Source: Turritopsis dohrnii
Lineage: Eukaryota; Cnidaria; Hydrozoa; Anthoathecata; Oceaniidae
NCBI GenBank assembly: GCA_027922465.2
Contig: BQMF02000010.1
Coordinates: forward strand, 992,001 to 1,056,000
Length of the DNA: 64,000 nt
Direction of reading: 5' to 3'
Shown here: positions 52,962 through 64,000 of the stretch, in pieces
Layout: each line of letters starts with the position of its first letter
How positions within the stretch are numbered: the stretch's first letter is position 1
The notes under the pieces: model-generated
The model's input: the letters and a program-made list of their open reading frames with translations, nothing else
Databases searched by the model: none
Told to the model about the DNA's origin: nothing
Translations under genes and position numbers: made by a program

Positions 52962-53511
52962 CTGAACGACCAATTTTCCACGGGTCCTTCAGGTAGTCTA
53001 AAAAATCAGAAAGCATCGTTACCGATCCAATGCAATAGTCTAATACACATTCCGGCATTTCCCATGAAGACGAAACGTCCGCACAACAGAATTTTGCATA
53101 CTTCAGTACTTTCGCTGTTATTTGTTCTGCTTGACATAGGCTTTTGCCTCCTCCACCAGGACTCTGCAACCATTTAGAGATTGATTTGCCAATATTACAG
53201 TTTTTTGGAAACGTGGGCATTGAAGACGTGCTGTTTCGTTTGAATTTCTCTTGAGTGGAGAGACGAGTTGCTACTTCTGGAACTATGGTAGTAACGTCAG
53301 GTTTGTCGTCAAAAAAGTAAAACCAACCGTGCTTCATAAAAACGTGCTTTCTACAACCCCTTTGCGTTTTAAATCCTTCACTTTCGCATGCCTTTACTGG
53401 GCATATGTACACTCCGTTGGTACTGGCTTTTAAACATAATCTTTTCGGTTTTCTTTCGTTTCCAACAGCTTTTTGCCACACCTTTTTTGATAAGATACGT
53501 CTTTTCGACAT
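52962..53511 (-). CDS. C2H2-type zinc-finger exon of an unclassified, possibly recombinase-like gene
   Basis: From the ATG at 53511 the product is basic (MSKRRILSKKVWQKAVGNERK). It has a C2H2-like unit YICPVKACESEGFKTQRGCRKHVFMKHGWFYF, then a Ser/Thr linker. A helical segment follows (SISKWLQSPGGGGKSLCQAEQ, AKVLKYAKFCC, GSVTMLSDFLDYLKDPWKIG) that recalls the N-terminal core-binding domain of tyrosine recombinases. Near its end a CAG|GTATTA sequence (GT at 52960-52961) could be a splice donor; otherwise the frame stops at 52942. No catalytic Arg/His/Tyr domain was found within the window. Identity as a Crypton/YR-type element gene is tentative. Confidence 0.5.
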
Positions 53512-54566
53512 CTTTGTTGATTAGTGAATCAGAAGATCAACGCGATCCGTTTTATGCAAGTTTCTTAATTAGGTATCATGTGACCAATCGACCAATCAAA
53601 AAGTTGGATTTTAATTGCTAAGTTGCGGAACCTGACAGACCGAATTAAAGTGGTCAGCAGAAATTCTTGAGGGTTTTCCACTCGTGTTCCGTATTATACA
53701 CGATTGCGTGATCTTTATAATGAAAACGCAAATAGGAACATTTTGGCTTACATATAACGGAACAAAGTTGTCCTTACGCATAAAGTGTAATCTAGTAGAA
53801 TACAGAACAACGTAGACCGTTTAGGATAGTTAATATCGGTCTTGCAAGGACTTTTCATTCATATTAAAACGCACGCATTTCAAATAATCTCTAAGAATCC
53901 AAGGGAACCTCAGAAAATGTTCCTTATGTCACAAAAGGACTTTCTGAAATAGGAACACGTGCAAGTGATATAAAGTTTATACTTCAGTACTTCTCAAATT
54001 TGCTCACACAAAGGAACAAAAAAACGTGAAACGTTATATAAAGATATTGGCGGACGATTATGTCTAATAAAACTGTTTTTCTGGCACGAAACATCATAGT
54101 GAATTGAAAAGTGGTTGAGATGAAGTTTAATAAATTAAAGAAGAGAGTAATTTGGGGAATTTCAGACTGTATCAAATTGTTAGTCTCTTTACAATGCTCA
54201 GTCAAGTTATCAATGTGTGGGACTGATTAAATTAACATTGAAAAAAATGACATTGTTCGAAATAATCATGATTTTTTTCGACGGCGAACCACTCGATGGA
54301 TGCACAATGATTTAGTTGGGGATATTATAATGTCAGGAAAACAAACTTTGGATGATGACTAGAATCCAATTAATATATAACATACAATGAAATCAGTAAA
54401 GCCTTTTAAAAATTTGGAGTGTAATATGTTCTAGGACGCAATATATCATGTTTGAAAAGAACATTGCGATACAGATCCTAACAGTTTTATTGTGTCATTT
54501 GTCTTTTCGTGCACATTTATAAGTACCATGAAAAGATTCAGAAAAGATGGTAATATGCATACAATG
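53512..54566. other. Non-coding stretch
   Basis: A segment at about 53644-53670 resembles the repeat in the intron of TGF-beta gene 2 (about 26005-26030). No gene is supported. Confidence 0.45.
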
Positions 54567-54732
54567 TCGGACTTCTAGGGGTCCCAAGAAGTCGGTCTGA
54601 TTTAATGGGAGTCTAACTTATCGGAACTTCATCTTAAGTCAGACTCTGCTTAAATAGTCTGAGGGGCACAAGGCTTTAGTCCGACTTAAACAAAACTCCG
54701 AAAAACGGTGTCCGACTTAACAAGGTACTGTA
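54567..54732. mobile_element. GTCCGACTTAA-type MITE-like segment
   Basis: GTCGGACTT/AAGTCGGTC and GTCCGACTTAA motifs recur in both orientations (about 54567, 54589, 54692, 54709). The right end reads GTCCGACTTAACAAGGTACTGTA. Its reverse complement, TACAGTACCTTGTTAAGTC, is a common pogo-type MITE terminus. The left terminus is degraded. Confidence 0.45.
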
Positions 54733-55844
54733 TTTCTAACTTGTTGAGAAGTGCATTAAAGGTATCCTCCAGCTCTTCTACAACTTTGAATAATATAAAT
54801 CTATTCAGTAAATCATTTGAGAAACAAAAACTTTATTTTCATAACAAAAACTTTAAATACAAGATTCATCAAAAATAAATTTTATGAATTCAATTTATAT
54901 TATCAATGGGATTATCTGAACGTTTTTTATGTTTGAATTGCTAACACTCTCCCACACAAGTTGCGACTTACCTCTAGATCCCAGCCGCCACTGGCAGGTT
55001 AAGTAAGAATATATTCATATTGTGTTATGTTGATTTAAGTTATATACATTATAATTTTTATCTTCTTGTAATTAACTGTTATGGATTAAAATCTTTGAAA
55101 TGCCCAAGTTTTTCCTGCTCCTACTAATCCAAGTTATGAACAAAATTTGAAAGGTTTGCACAAAGAACAATTTGAAGGTCCTGATATTAAATTGGCTGTC
55201 ACTTTTGCAGATTTGATCATAAATAAACAAGGTTTTCAGTTTTTGACCTATTTTAAATCATTTGGTTGTAACAGATTTAATAGTGTTGAGATAAATACAA
55301 TTGTAAAAGTCTTCAATCCATACAGCTTCTTTTTTCAAATGATTTTGGTTCACTTCTAGCAAATATCATTTTACTCTTCATGTGAACCATAAGTGTTACT
55401 TTGGGAATTGTGATAGGCCCGTTCTCAAATAAGCAACACGAAAAGAATGGATAGTCCTTCATGTATCTTGAAAATTAGGCTCAAGCAATTTCCTCTAAGC
55501 CGGATGCGGAAATTGTTCAAGCCATGAGGCTTCTTGTTATCTTTTATCACAAGACGAAGGTTATGCGGAAGTCCATAACGGGAGCATTAGAATCAATAAA
55601 AGATCACTGACGACAGATGACCAGATTATTAAAACAAAACGATATAGAAATGTAAACTTTTTGGAGACTTATTAACAAAGTATAAAATGTTTTTCGGAAA
55701 CATTTTTTATTTCGATTTAGCGAAGTAACAAAGTCCCCTGCTCAAAAAGAAATGGCGCATACCAATGTGAAAAATATAAACAAAATTTTTAACAGCGATA
55801 ACGGCAAAAAGGAAACACTAGAATCGAAAAAGTGATTCATTTAG
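54733..55844. other. Non-coding stretch
   Basis: A short frame at 55147-55359 (MKGLHKEQFEGPDIKLAVTF) has no recognised relative. Nothing else is seen. Confidence 0.4.
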
Positions 55845-56032
55845 AATCCAAAAATCGATTTTTTAGAATCTAAATTTCGATTATTGAGAATCTAAATTTC
55901 GGTTTTTTAGAATCTAAATTTCGATTTCGATTTCAAAAGAAGCTAAATTTCGATTTAAAAAAATTGAAATTTAGCTTCAAATAATCGAAAATTGAAATTT
56001 CGATTTAAACCGAAATTTAGCTTGTTATCCTT
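55845..56032. repeat. Tandem and inverted AAATTTCGATT-type repeat
   Basis: TTTAGAATCTAAATTTCGA-like units repeat about four times (55845-55930). They are followed by inverted copies (GAAATTTAGCTTC, AATTGAAATTT..AAACCGAAATTTAGCTT). The RNA or single strand could fold into long hairpins. Confidence 0.8.
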
Positions 56033-58647
56033 TTCCCATAAACTGCCACATATAAACATTATAAAATTGACTCATTATACAATATGCTTATAACTCACAA
56101 TAAAATATCCTTAGTCAAAAAGCCCATAATAATAGTCCCTTAGTTAAACTCATCTGGGCAAAGATTGAATTCTGAGTAAATGATATCTAGGTTCATGACT
56201 TTCGTAAAGCCTTAGGAACTGAAAAATGAATCTTATGGAAAGACTCATCGGAGAACCCTTTACATTAACAGAAAATATTAGTATGAGTTTCCGCATTTAA
56301 AAATTCCCAAGAAAAGAACAGATCACCAGATGTCACACTACAAATTTACTTTAAGATCAATCAAGGCATTCTGTGCCTGAGTACGTTGACTGTAAATCAT
56401 GCTTTATTATATAGCTATTCTATTACCAGATTTTGTGTCTCAAAGGGTAATAATGTTTTGGAGTTTTGTTCTAGATTTTCCCTTCCCTTTCTATCTTCTA
56501 TCTCTCTATATATAACTGATGACTTTCAAAAGTGACATCGTTTATATATGCATGTGTTCTTTTCTTGATAATTTCTTAAAGAGGCATTGGTCGGATTAAA
56601 ATAATAGAGTTTGAGTTACTCTCGATTATTCAAATACTCATACGGATTTTCTTAAAAACAGACTTATCGAGCAGAAGAAAATAAACTTCGAGCAAGAAGA
56701 TCGAAAATTTTCATTGATGATAGAATTATTTTTTCAAAGTCTTGTTTTAAAGTTGTTGATTGCTATTAGAGACAGAATATTCATATGAAACATTCCCGAC
56801 CTCTCCTCAGAACATCTATGTACTAACATATCAATGGGAATACTGTCATTATAATATGCATTAGCTTTTTAATCCCTCATCATTCGATTTGTGTACTTTC
56901 TTTGACACATATATGCAGTATTGTACAGCTTCAAAATTTTGTTTCACTGAAGTTTTTGGTCAAGAAATAAGAATATTTGGCCTGGTTTATCTGAATTACG
57001 AAAATGTTTCCCTTTTTGTGAAAATATGACTATAAATACTCTTTTTTTATTAGAACCAATAAAATTAACTGTATGCGTTTGTGTCTTACCAACGAGTAAG
57101 GCGGGTATGACACAACTGGGCTTGACTTAAACCTGATAGAAACCTATGCATATGCATCCCCCAAAATTTACCCAAACTAATTATGGCCTGGATAAAAACG
57201 GAACAGACCCAATGCGGTATACAAAATTCATGGCTTCAGATGAGGGTTGTTCAGTCATTGACAGTGTTTGCTCGCTTGATGTTGGCAACAGCTTCGACAA
57301 AATCATTTTGCGTTACACTGTTTCTGGAATAATTATGTATCTACCACACTCTTGTTTCAACATTCATGTAATGGTTTTTTCGAAGCAAAAATTTTTTTGC
57401 AATTTTTATCTTCATTTTTGTTATGTCTGTTATTTTTATTATTCAAAATGTAAAAGAAAATCTACTTGCTTTCGGACAATCACAGAAAAACATTTCCTAG
57501 GGAATAAGATTTTTTCATTACTGGTATGACTTCGAGTGCACGCTCTATAACTTTTGTGTCTACATATTTGTACACCGTAGCTGGAAAAACCTTTTTTGAT
57601 TTTGTAAAAGAAGGAACCATTTCAACATGGGCCTATAAGGCAAGGCATTGTCAAGGGAGAAAAGGAAATAAGTTCAAACATTTAACACTGTTTATGGAAA
57701 CTATTTGGTTTGAATTTGTTTCACTCTTCTCAATTTTCATTAACTTACTAACTTTTTACTGTTTCCAAAATTTTAATAAGAACACAAATCTTGATATTGT
57801 CAGAATGACATATCCATAATTTTTGCCTGGAGTCGCTTCTGTGGCTTTTCTTGTTTATTATACATTACATCAGGATAATCATTGAAAATAACTTGTGTTT
57901 TTCTATTCAACGTTTGACATTTTGATTTTTTTTTTTTGTCTTTTTGGACATTTGATTGCTTACTGGATATAAAAAATGATCATATCCTTATGATGACTCC
58001 ATGCATGGGTTTGTTTATAAACATTTTTCTTTTCGATTCATTCAACTATATGATTCCCAATATGGCCATAGCTGGCCATGTGTGCACCATGAAGAAAGAA
58101 GAACACTGATTCAATCTGAGATAAAACATTGTTTGGCAGATTGAACTGTTGTAGTTATTTTTCTCTTCCCGTCCCTACACTGCTGCATTCTTATAGGAAG
58201 GAACACATTTTTTTAAAAAAGTATCAAAAATTGATGTGTAAACCTTGCGTAAAATATTCTTTCTGTCTTCACGTTGAATCATGTGTCACAAGTTACATGT
58301 GTCAGGCGTATTTCTATTATTTAAAGCCATGTGTTTCTATTATTTTATTATTATATTTTTTCACTTCACAGTCCAATAAACGATGTTTAAAGCGATTCCG
58401 AACTTCGCGCCATATTTATTTTGATTTTGAATGTTTTGATCACGTGAGAATAATATTTACATTTTAAGCCGGCCAATGCCTCTTTAATGCTTCAACATGA
58501 AACATAAATGATCAAGTCATTGAGTACCAACTTGGTTACGTAATTAATAAGTGCCCATTATAGACTTTTAAACATTTTCTGTTGATTTACAGTTCTCTGA
58601 GGGGCCATTTTGATAATGATAAAGACGTTTAATAATAGACCTTAGTA
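56033..58647. other. Unassigned AT-rich stretch with unrecognised ORFs
   Basis: Frames at 57146-57529 (MHMHPPKFTQTNYGLDKNG) and 57526-57819 lie in tandem on the plus strand, and another is at 58129-58467. All become Phe/Tyr/Cys-rich and show no domain. Only the first 60 codons of the first look protein-like. No feature is supported. Confidence 0.35.
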
Positions 58648-58964
58648 CAGTGTGTCTCAAAATGTCTTATCCACGAACTTTCAAGGCGTATATCTCATTA
58701 CATGTCTGATAAAATATTGTGAATTTTATATCACAAGAAAGGGCTTTTCATGCTCTATCCGTTAATATAAAATGTTTGCCAAAATATTTGTTCTTCGAAA
58801 AGATATTGAAGAAAATATAAAATTGAGAACTGTAAATCATTTTACATTAATGGATAGAGCATGAAAAGCTCTTTCTTCTGATACAAAATTCACAACATTT
58901 TATGAGAGATGTAATGAAAAATACGCCTTGAAAATTAATGAGTAAGACATTTTGATGCACACTG
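58648..58964. mobile_element. 317-bp mariner-type MITE
   Basis: Long inverted repeats (about 120 bp, imperfect) start CAGTGTGTCTCAAAATGTCTTA and CAGTGTGCATCAAAATGTCTTA, flanked by TA (58646-58647, 58965-58966). The CAGTGTG start is shared with the different MITE at 1645-2699. It has no coding capacity. Confidence 0.88.
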
Positions 58965-59730
58965 TATGACACTTATTTCAAAAGAACAGTGTTTTTTAAA
59001 GGACACAATGTAGCAATTATGGAAAAAATAATCTTTGTTCAACTTTTCTATGGAATCATATGTTCAACCCCCGTTTTAAAACATACTATGGTCGTATTTT
59101 TTATGTTTTATATTTTTTAATTTATGCGCTAATGAGAAAGCTAATAAGACTGAAACTAACTATTTGGCCATGAATGTGGTGAACAGACTATAAAACTTAA
59201 TTAGCTAGTTGCAAAACACAAAACAATTTGTTCCATCATAACATCAACCTAGCACGTTTGACCTTAAATAATGCGGTGACATAAAGATTAACTTAAGTCA
59301 ATTAGCAAGTAATTAAAAATTATTTTCAATAGAAATAATCAATTAAGTTGTTCTTCACAGGCGTGATCATAGTCACGGACCAAAATACAATGTGTATCAA
59401 AAGAGTTTGCCCAAGATTTTTGCATGCATTGTTTTGCTAAATAGTTATTAGTATTTTGAAATTCTTACATCAGATAAAAACTTTTTTGGAAATCTATCCA
59501 AATATATAATTTTTATTTTGAAAATATTTTTTCGAGACAATTTATGAAGGAAAAACGTTTTTAAAATTCTCGTTAACTTCTTAAAGATCAATTAACTCTG
59601 TGATTTCACAAAAGGAATCTATTTCTGACACAAAAAGATTCATTAACAAAACTTTATAACAGATTAACGTAAATTGTTCAGAGAATTTAATTTCCAAAAT
59701 GATCACCATTAAATGAAAAGGCCGTCAAGT
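58965..59730. other. Non-coding stretch
   Basis: AT-rich unique-looking sequence. I see nothing supported in it. Confidence 0.5.
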
Positions 59731-60150
59731 AAAGCCTGATTCAGACCTGACAATTACGACGATTACGGCGATTAAAATTTGGTATAGTCATCGTAATCGT
59801 TATAATCGTCTAATGTGAACACTTTGGTAATCGTCGTAATCGCCATAAACGCCTGGCGTTTACGACGAAAAAATTAAAAAAAACTGATTTTTTATCGTCG
59901 TAGTGGCGCTATGGTATGTAAAAATCTATTGAATTTTACGTCAATTCTATTGTTTTAAGATCGTAAAGGCACGTGCTTCCAATTTAACAAAGATGTTCAA
60001 ACTTGATAAGTGAAAAAAGTATCATGTGGTTGAAATAATTTTGAATTTGGTATTTTGAGATACTTGAGAGTGTTCAGACCTGGCGATCGGCGATTACGAC
60101 GATTGATATCTTTTTTAATCGTCGTAGTCGTCAGCTCTGAAACAGGCTTT
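59731..60150. mobile_element. Palindromic CGATTACGACGATT MITE, full copy
   Basis: The ends read AAAGCCTGATTCAGACCTGAC and GTCAGCTCTGAAACAGGCTTT, with T/A flanks compatible with a TA or TAA duplication. Inside, TTACGACGATTACGGCGATT, TCGTAATCGTTATAATCG and GCCTGGCGTTTACGACG are arranged as nested inverted repeats. It is the reference copy for those at 32517-32873 and 27960-28495. Confidence 0.8.
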
Positions 60151-60617
60151 AAAACAAAGAGCAATTTCGTCATCAACATCCAAGTTAATTGATCTTTAAG
60201 AAATTAATGAGGGTAATAAAACCTTTTTCCACTATAACTTACCTGGAAAAAACATTTTCAGAATAAAAATTATTTATTTGGATAGATCTGAAAAAAGGCT
60301 TTCTCCAGACACAAGAATTGCAAAATAGTAATAGTACAGGAGCCCATCACAGAAATTCCATACCATAAGATCCTCTAATGTAAAAGTACGTAAGAAAAAC
60401 ATTAAATTTTTTTATGTCAGCTGGTCTAACCCCGTGGCGTTATTGACCAAATACCCCAAAAATGAGAGCCCAAATTGACATCTAAATATACCATTGGGTA
60501 CAAATTTTATAATATCACAGTCAAAGCTTCTCTGTATGACTAGCAAATATGAAAGGTAGCATACTTAGCAAATTTCCATGACCGAGTCCCTTTCAGCTGG
60601 ACCCAAAGATCCCCAAA
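60151..60617. other. Non-coding stretch
   Basis: Contains CCCCAAAAATGAGAGCCCAAATTGAC-type sequence that leads into the duplicated segment below. No gene. Confidence 0.45.
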
Positions 60618-60903
60618 ATGGCATTAAACCTATACCATAAAGTACGTGGCTGAAATTTTTCTTGAGAAGTCCCATACTAAAGAGGAATCAAAATTCCTAA
60701 AAGCTAACCAAAATTCCCATTGTCTTTTTAAGTCAGCTGAATTTTAGGTCAAAGTCATTTTAGGACCTAATATGGCATTAAACCTATACCATAAGGTACA
60801 TGGCTGAGATTTTTCTTGAGAAGTCCTATACTAAAGAGGAATCAAAATTCCTAAAAGGTAACCAAAATTTCCATTGTCTTCTTTAAGTCAGCTGAAATTT
60901 TAA
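60618..60903 (+). repeat. Tandem duplication, period 154 bp
   Basis: The segment from ATGGCATTAAACCTATACCA to AAGTCAGCTGAA occurs at 60618-60745 and, with few changes, at 60772-60903. Confidence 0.9.
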
Positions 60904-61065
60904 TGATATGTCATCGAGTGTTATTTTCTCTACATTCGGATCTTTCAGAACCTTTTTATCAACACTGCAATGTTCGAATTTATACAAATTACTTGAAATG
61001 TATAAATATCAAATCGCCTTTGTATACATTTTTGGAATAAGTAACTAATTTGTCTTCTTATTTAG

Positions 61066-63655
61066 TTTTAAAAACTTTTAGCATAAAAAAGACAAAGAGG
61101 AAATCAAAATTAGTGCTTATTGAACGAGAAGTTAGTAGTTCAAAGAAAAGGTAAGTCCCTAAAAATCTTATTATGTGGACGCTTTTATTTCATTACATGG
61201 TCTTTTTAATGGATATGATAGATGTTTTAGTCTGTGATATTTTCTTCTAAACTCTTCCTCTAAATTTATTCAGATTTAAGGTTTTCTACAAGATAACTAA
61301 ATGAAATACCGTTTAGATATGGAATAACAGCAAGGGCAAAAAGAACATAGCGAAAGTTAAGAAAAAAAACAAAGGTTGTTAGCATTTTCGTGTCTTATTA
61401 TTAATATACAAGTAGCACACAAATACAAAAACACTAATTCAGTAGGTAGGATACAATTTCTGGATCGATGACATGAGTTTTGCTATCCAGTACAGTATGT
61501 GTAAATTGAGAGGTAAAATAGCAGAAATTAACATGACACTGATGATGTGATTTTGACTGGGTTCAATATTTTGATATTGAGATGGCTTTTTTTGGAGCAA
61601 TTGGAAAGGTTATAGCAGAATCAGGAGGACCACATATTCTCAACGAATGTGAAGTTCTAGCAAAAGGCTCCTTGAAATCTATTAACAAAGGTACACACGC
61701 GTAGGGACGTCTGAAAATGGGACGTCGCAATTGGGATCCCTTTACGATCAATTTGCGATCTGATGAAAATTTTCAAATTTCATTCTGCAGTCATTAAACA
61801 GTATACTTTGAGTAACAACAACATACTCCATATGGAATTTACATTCGTACCGATTCTTTTTCTTGGTCGTGTGAGGGATCCTTTCACGGCGTTTTTGAGA
61901 CGTCTCTATACAGATTAAATTACGACCTTCGAAAGAATTCTAAATTTTCAAAGGCGATCAGTCGACAAAAATTCATCGAATATGTTTTACTACAGTTGAA
62001 TGATTTAAAGAATTTAAAATAGACCAATCACAAATACGTATGACAAAGAGAAATTCCCGGGTTATAAAATTCACGTGTGATATAGAAAGTTTCAAAAGGA
62101 TAGACTTTCTTGTAAGAAAAGGTTAATACCGTTAATAATGATACATGTAACATAAGTTTCGATAAAAAGACGTTTAGATAAAACTTAGAAGATGTAATTT
62201 AAACATGGCGTTTTGTCAAAGGTAAACTGCTAAAGTGGAAATGGAAAAACACCTTGTAAAGAACCACCATAACTATGCAAGATGGATGGTTCGTTATTAT
62301 CACAACCTATTAAACTTGCCAGATTCGCATCCAGAAGTGTTTGAAGAATTTCAAAATGGTTTATTTGCCATTAAGAGAACAACGAAGCCATTTTCCGGTT
62401 CTCCCGTTGACTTAACGTTGGAGCAAACCATCAATGCTGATGCATCGAACCAGAAGAAAGGTATAACTGCAATAACTAACTCGATATCAGCACGCCAACG
62501 TTGGGCAGAATCGTATTTCCTTCGTACAACACTTTTCTCTCACATGTTTGCTGACCTTGGTTTAAACAGAAAAGGAGATGTTACAGGAGATCTCAGACCG
62601 TACAAAATCAAAGCAAACAATGACGGGCTGAAGAAAATCTTGGACATGATTTCAGTTACAATGAACCCATTTGATGTTGCAGACAAAGATCATTTATACA
62701 ACATAGGCACTGGAAAGACAGCAAGCGAAGAAACAGAAAGATTCTTGCTATCAGTGAAGAAAATTGGAGAAGAGGCCAGATTGGCCTTCACAGATGAATG
62801 TGTCGATCGTCCTAAGAGATTCGAAGAACACATTTCAAGGCAGACGCTGTGCATGTTTCAAAGTGAAGCTGGCAAGGAGAAGTTAAAATTGAAAGATGGA
62901 AAGTTACAGGCAGCTTGTATGATGCGTCATATTTTTGGTAGTGTATTGCGACTTTCTCGAACATCGAATTGACATGGCCCGAAGTCTTTCGATATCCACT
63001 AACACCTAATCCTCTTTCATTAAGCCATGCAGATGGAACAATGTTGAGTTCCCCGAAAGTAGATCTACGCCTCCAAGAACAATCGATGTTACAATACTAG
63101 ATGCAATGTTTTTCCTTCACCTTCAAACCAATCTACCTGAAACATTTGGTGGAGTCAGCAGATTTTTGCTTAAACGCATTATGGGCTACCCAGGGAAAGA
63201 AATTCATTTTGTCACCGACAAATGGATTACGCCGTCAATCAAAGATTGTGAAAGAGAGAAAAGAGGAAGCTCTATGTTGTACGAGATACACGGACCAGGT
63301 CAGAATCAGGACCAGGTTAGATACGTCCATCAGATTGGCTTCAAGCGTTGAAAAATTCAACTTTTAAACAATCTGTTATGAAGTTTCTTTGCAACATTTG
63401 AAATGAAGACACTTTCAACGAAATACTTGCGGACAAGGTCCTGTTTGTCAACAACAAGGATGTTTGCTTCAAGTATTACAAGGCAGAAAGCAACATTCAA
63501 AAAGAAGAAATTCACTCTTTATTTTGTACACACGAAGAAGCGGATACCAGAATGTTCAACCATCTTTCAAAGATTGAACGCAATAAAAATGTCGTTATTC
63601 GTACAGCCGATACTGATTGTTTAGTAATTCTTAGAGATGTAGTATGGTTTAAGAA
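61066..63655 (+). pseudogene. Broken multi-exon gene of an uncharacterised repetitive family (EEADTRM...DTD type)
   Basis: Pieces in order are a possible basic exon at 61066-61151 (KKTKRKSKLVLIEREVSS, donor GTAAGT) and 61538-61690 (CDFDWVQYFDIEMAFFGAIG, then GGPHILNECEVLAKGSLKSI). The main frame at 62235-62972 encodes HNYARWMVRYYHNLLNL, DLTLEQTINADAS and ARQRWAESYF. Shifted frames follow: WPEVFRYPLTPNPLSLSHAD, LPETFGGVSRFLLKRIMGYP, THEEADTRMFNHLSK and VVIRTADTDCLVILRDV. The HEEADTRM..DTD pair recalls PIN/FEN-like nuclease-type repeats in cnidarian repetitive proteins, from memory. At least four frame changes make it non-functional. Sequence stops matching at about 63655 where a Penelope-like element begins. 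Confidence 0.6.
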
Positions 63656-63659
63656 GAAC

Positions 63660-64000
63660 AAACAAACAACGGTTTCGACAACGTTTCGGGTGTTCGCACA
63701 CTCATTTTCAAGTCAATATAATTCTTGTTGTTACAAATTTTTTCATATACAATTTTTAAAAATTTTCTTTTACAACTCATTATACATACAAACAACATAC
63801 AACAATACATACACGTTCAATTAAATAAACACAGTGATGTAGATCTAATATTATTATTCAATAATGGACTATCTCGCATTATAAATAAACTCTCTTTAAT
63901 TTCCAAAAGATAACGGTTATTCCCACGTGCTAAAATACTGAAATTGTCAAAAGATGGAGAGTTGACACATTGTTTCAAGTGGTCTTTAATGGCCGTCTGC
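63660..64000 (-). mobile_element. Penelope-like retroelement, 3' part, running off the window
   Basis: A minus-strand GIY-YIG-type C-terminus (63817-64000) is followed by about 150 bp that include ACGTTTCGGGTGTTCGC-type sequence. This resembles the terminal regions of Penelope-like elements. Its outer border at about 63660 cuts the gene at 61066-63655. Confidence 0.6.
63817..64000 (-). CDS. C-terminus of a Penelope-like element polyprotein (GIY-YIG endonuclease), partial
   Basis: The frame from the window edge reads QTAIKDHLKQCVNSPSFDNF, then SILARGNNRYLLEIKESLFI, then MRDSPLLNNNIRSTSLCLFN and a stop. This matches the end of the GIY-YIG endonuclease of Penelope-like elements: AIKEHL..C, FxIL.R..N...L.I.ES..I, and P.LN with the conserved Asn. 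The Cys/His upstream and the reverse transcriptase lie beyond position 64000. No stop is seen within the 60 codons. Confidence 0.72.
   Translation of the reverse strand, partial: QTAIKDHLKQCVNSPSFDNFSILARGNNRYLLEIKESLFIMRDSPLLNNNIRSTSLCLFN

Overview
This is 64 kb of AT-rich eukaryotic DNA from an animal genome. It carries spliced TGF-beta-family genes, a LicD/fukutin-like gene, tRNA-derived SINEs and many transposon families. The mix (an OTU plus TTF-type zinc-finger element gene, a pogo-like DDE gene paired with a HIRAN gene, Helitrons, a Penelope-like element, and L2/CR1-like retrotransposons with a 2A-like motif) fits a non-bilaterian such as a hydrozoan cnidarian. That placement is inference; no species marker was read.

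Layout. 1-16 kb is a stack of nested transposons built in one broken host-like gene (OTU domain, then a TTF/hAT-type zinc finger). Its intron at about 1.6-2.8 kb holds a mariner-type MITE with a second 431-bp MITE inside it. An L2-like retrotransposon (about 2958-6373, minus) splits the OTU domain. A pogo-like transposon (6870-15706, 23-bp TIRs, TA duplication) lies between the OTU and zinc-finger parts. It carries a DDE transposase gene and a divergent HIRAN-domain gene, and has itself received a foldback element (7106-12981). The foldback element in turn received a CR1-like retrotransposon (about 8620-12598). 16-23 kb is mostly non-coding, with a decayed mariner transposase, tandem repeats and a TCA-flanked MITE.

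23.5-27.3 kb holds the best cellular genes: two divergent, head-to-head TGF-beta-like ligand genes of 355 and 353 codons. Both are two-exon genes with the intron at the same place and phase. 29.8-30.5 kb holds a single-exon LicD-family membrane protein gene. 31.5-35.9 kb contains two dimeric tRNA-type SINEs in opposite orientation, a palindromic MITE and an 824-bp TIR element. 38.1-44.0 kb is a head-to-tail array of three non-autonomous Helitron-like copies, with a further copy start at 51.4 kb. 45.0-45.2 kb has a THAP zinc-finger remnant and 46.8-49.8 kb a dead non-LTR retrotransposon. 52.9-53.5 kb holds a C2H2-type exon of an unclassified gene. The last 3 kb holds a broken multi-exon gene of an uncharacterised repetitive family, cut by a Penelope-like element that runs off the window edge.

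The only genes that look cellular and intact are the TGF-beta pair and the LicD gene. Most of the rest is mobile DNA at different stages of decay, and the order of insertion can be read from which element interrupts which. The most novel-looking system is the two-gene pogo-like transposon with a HIRAN partner.
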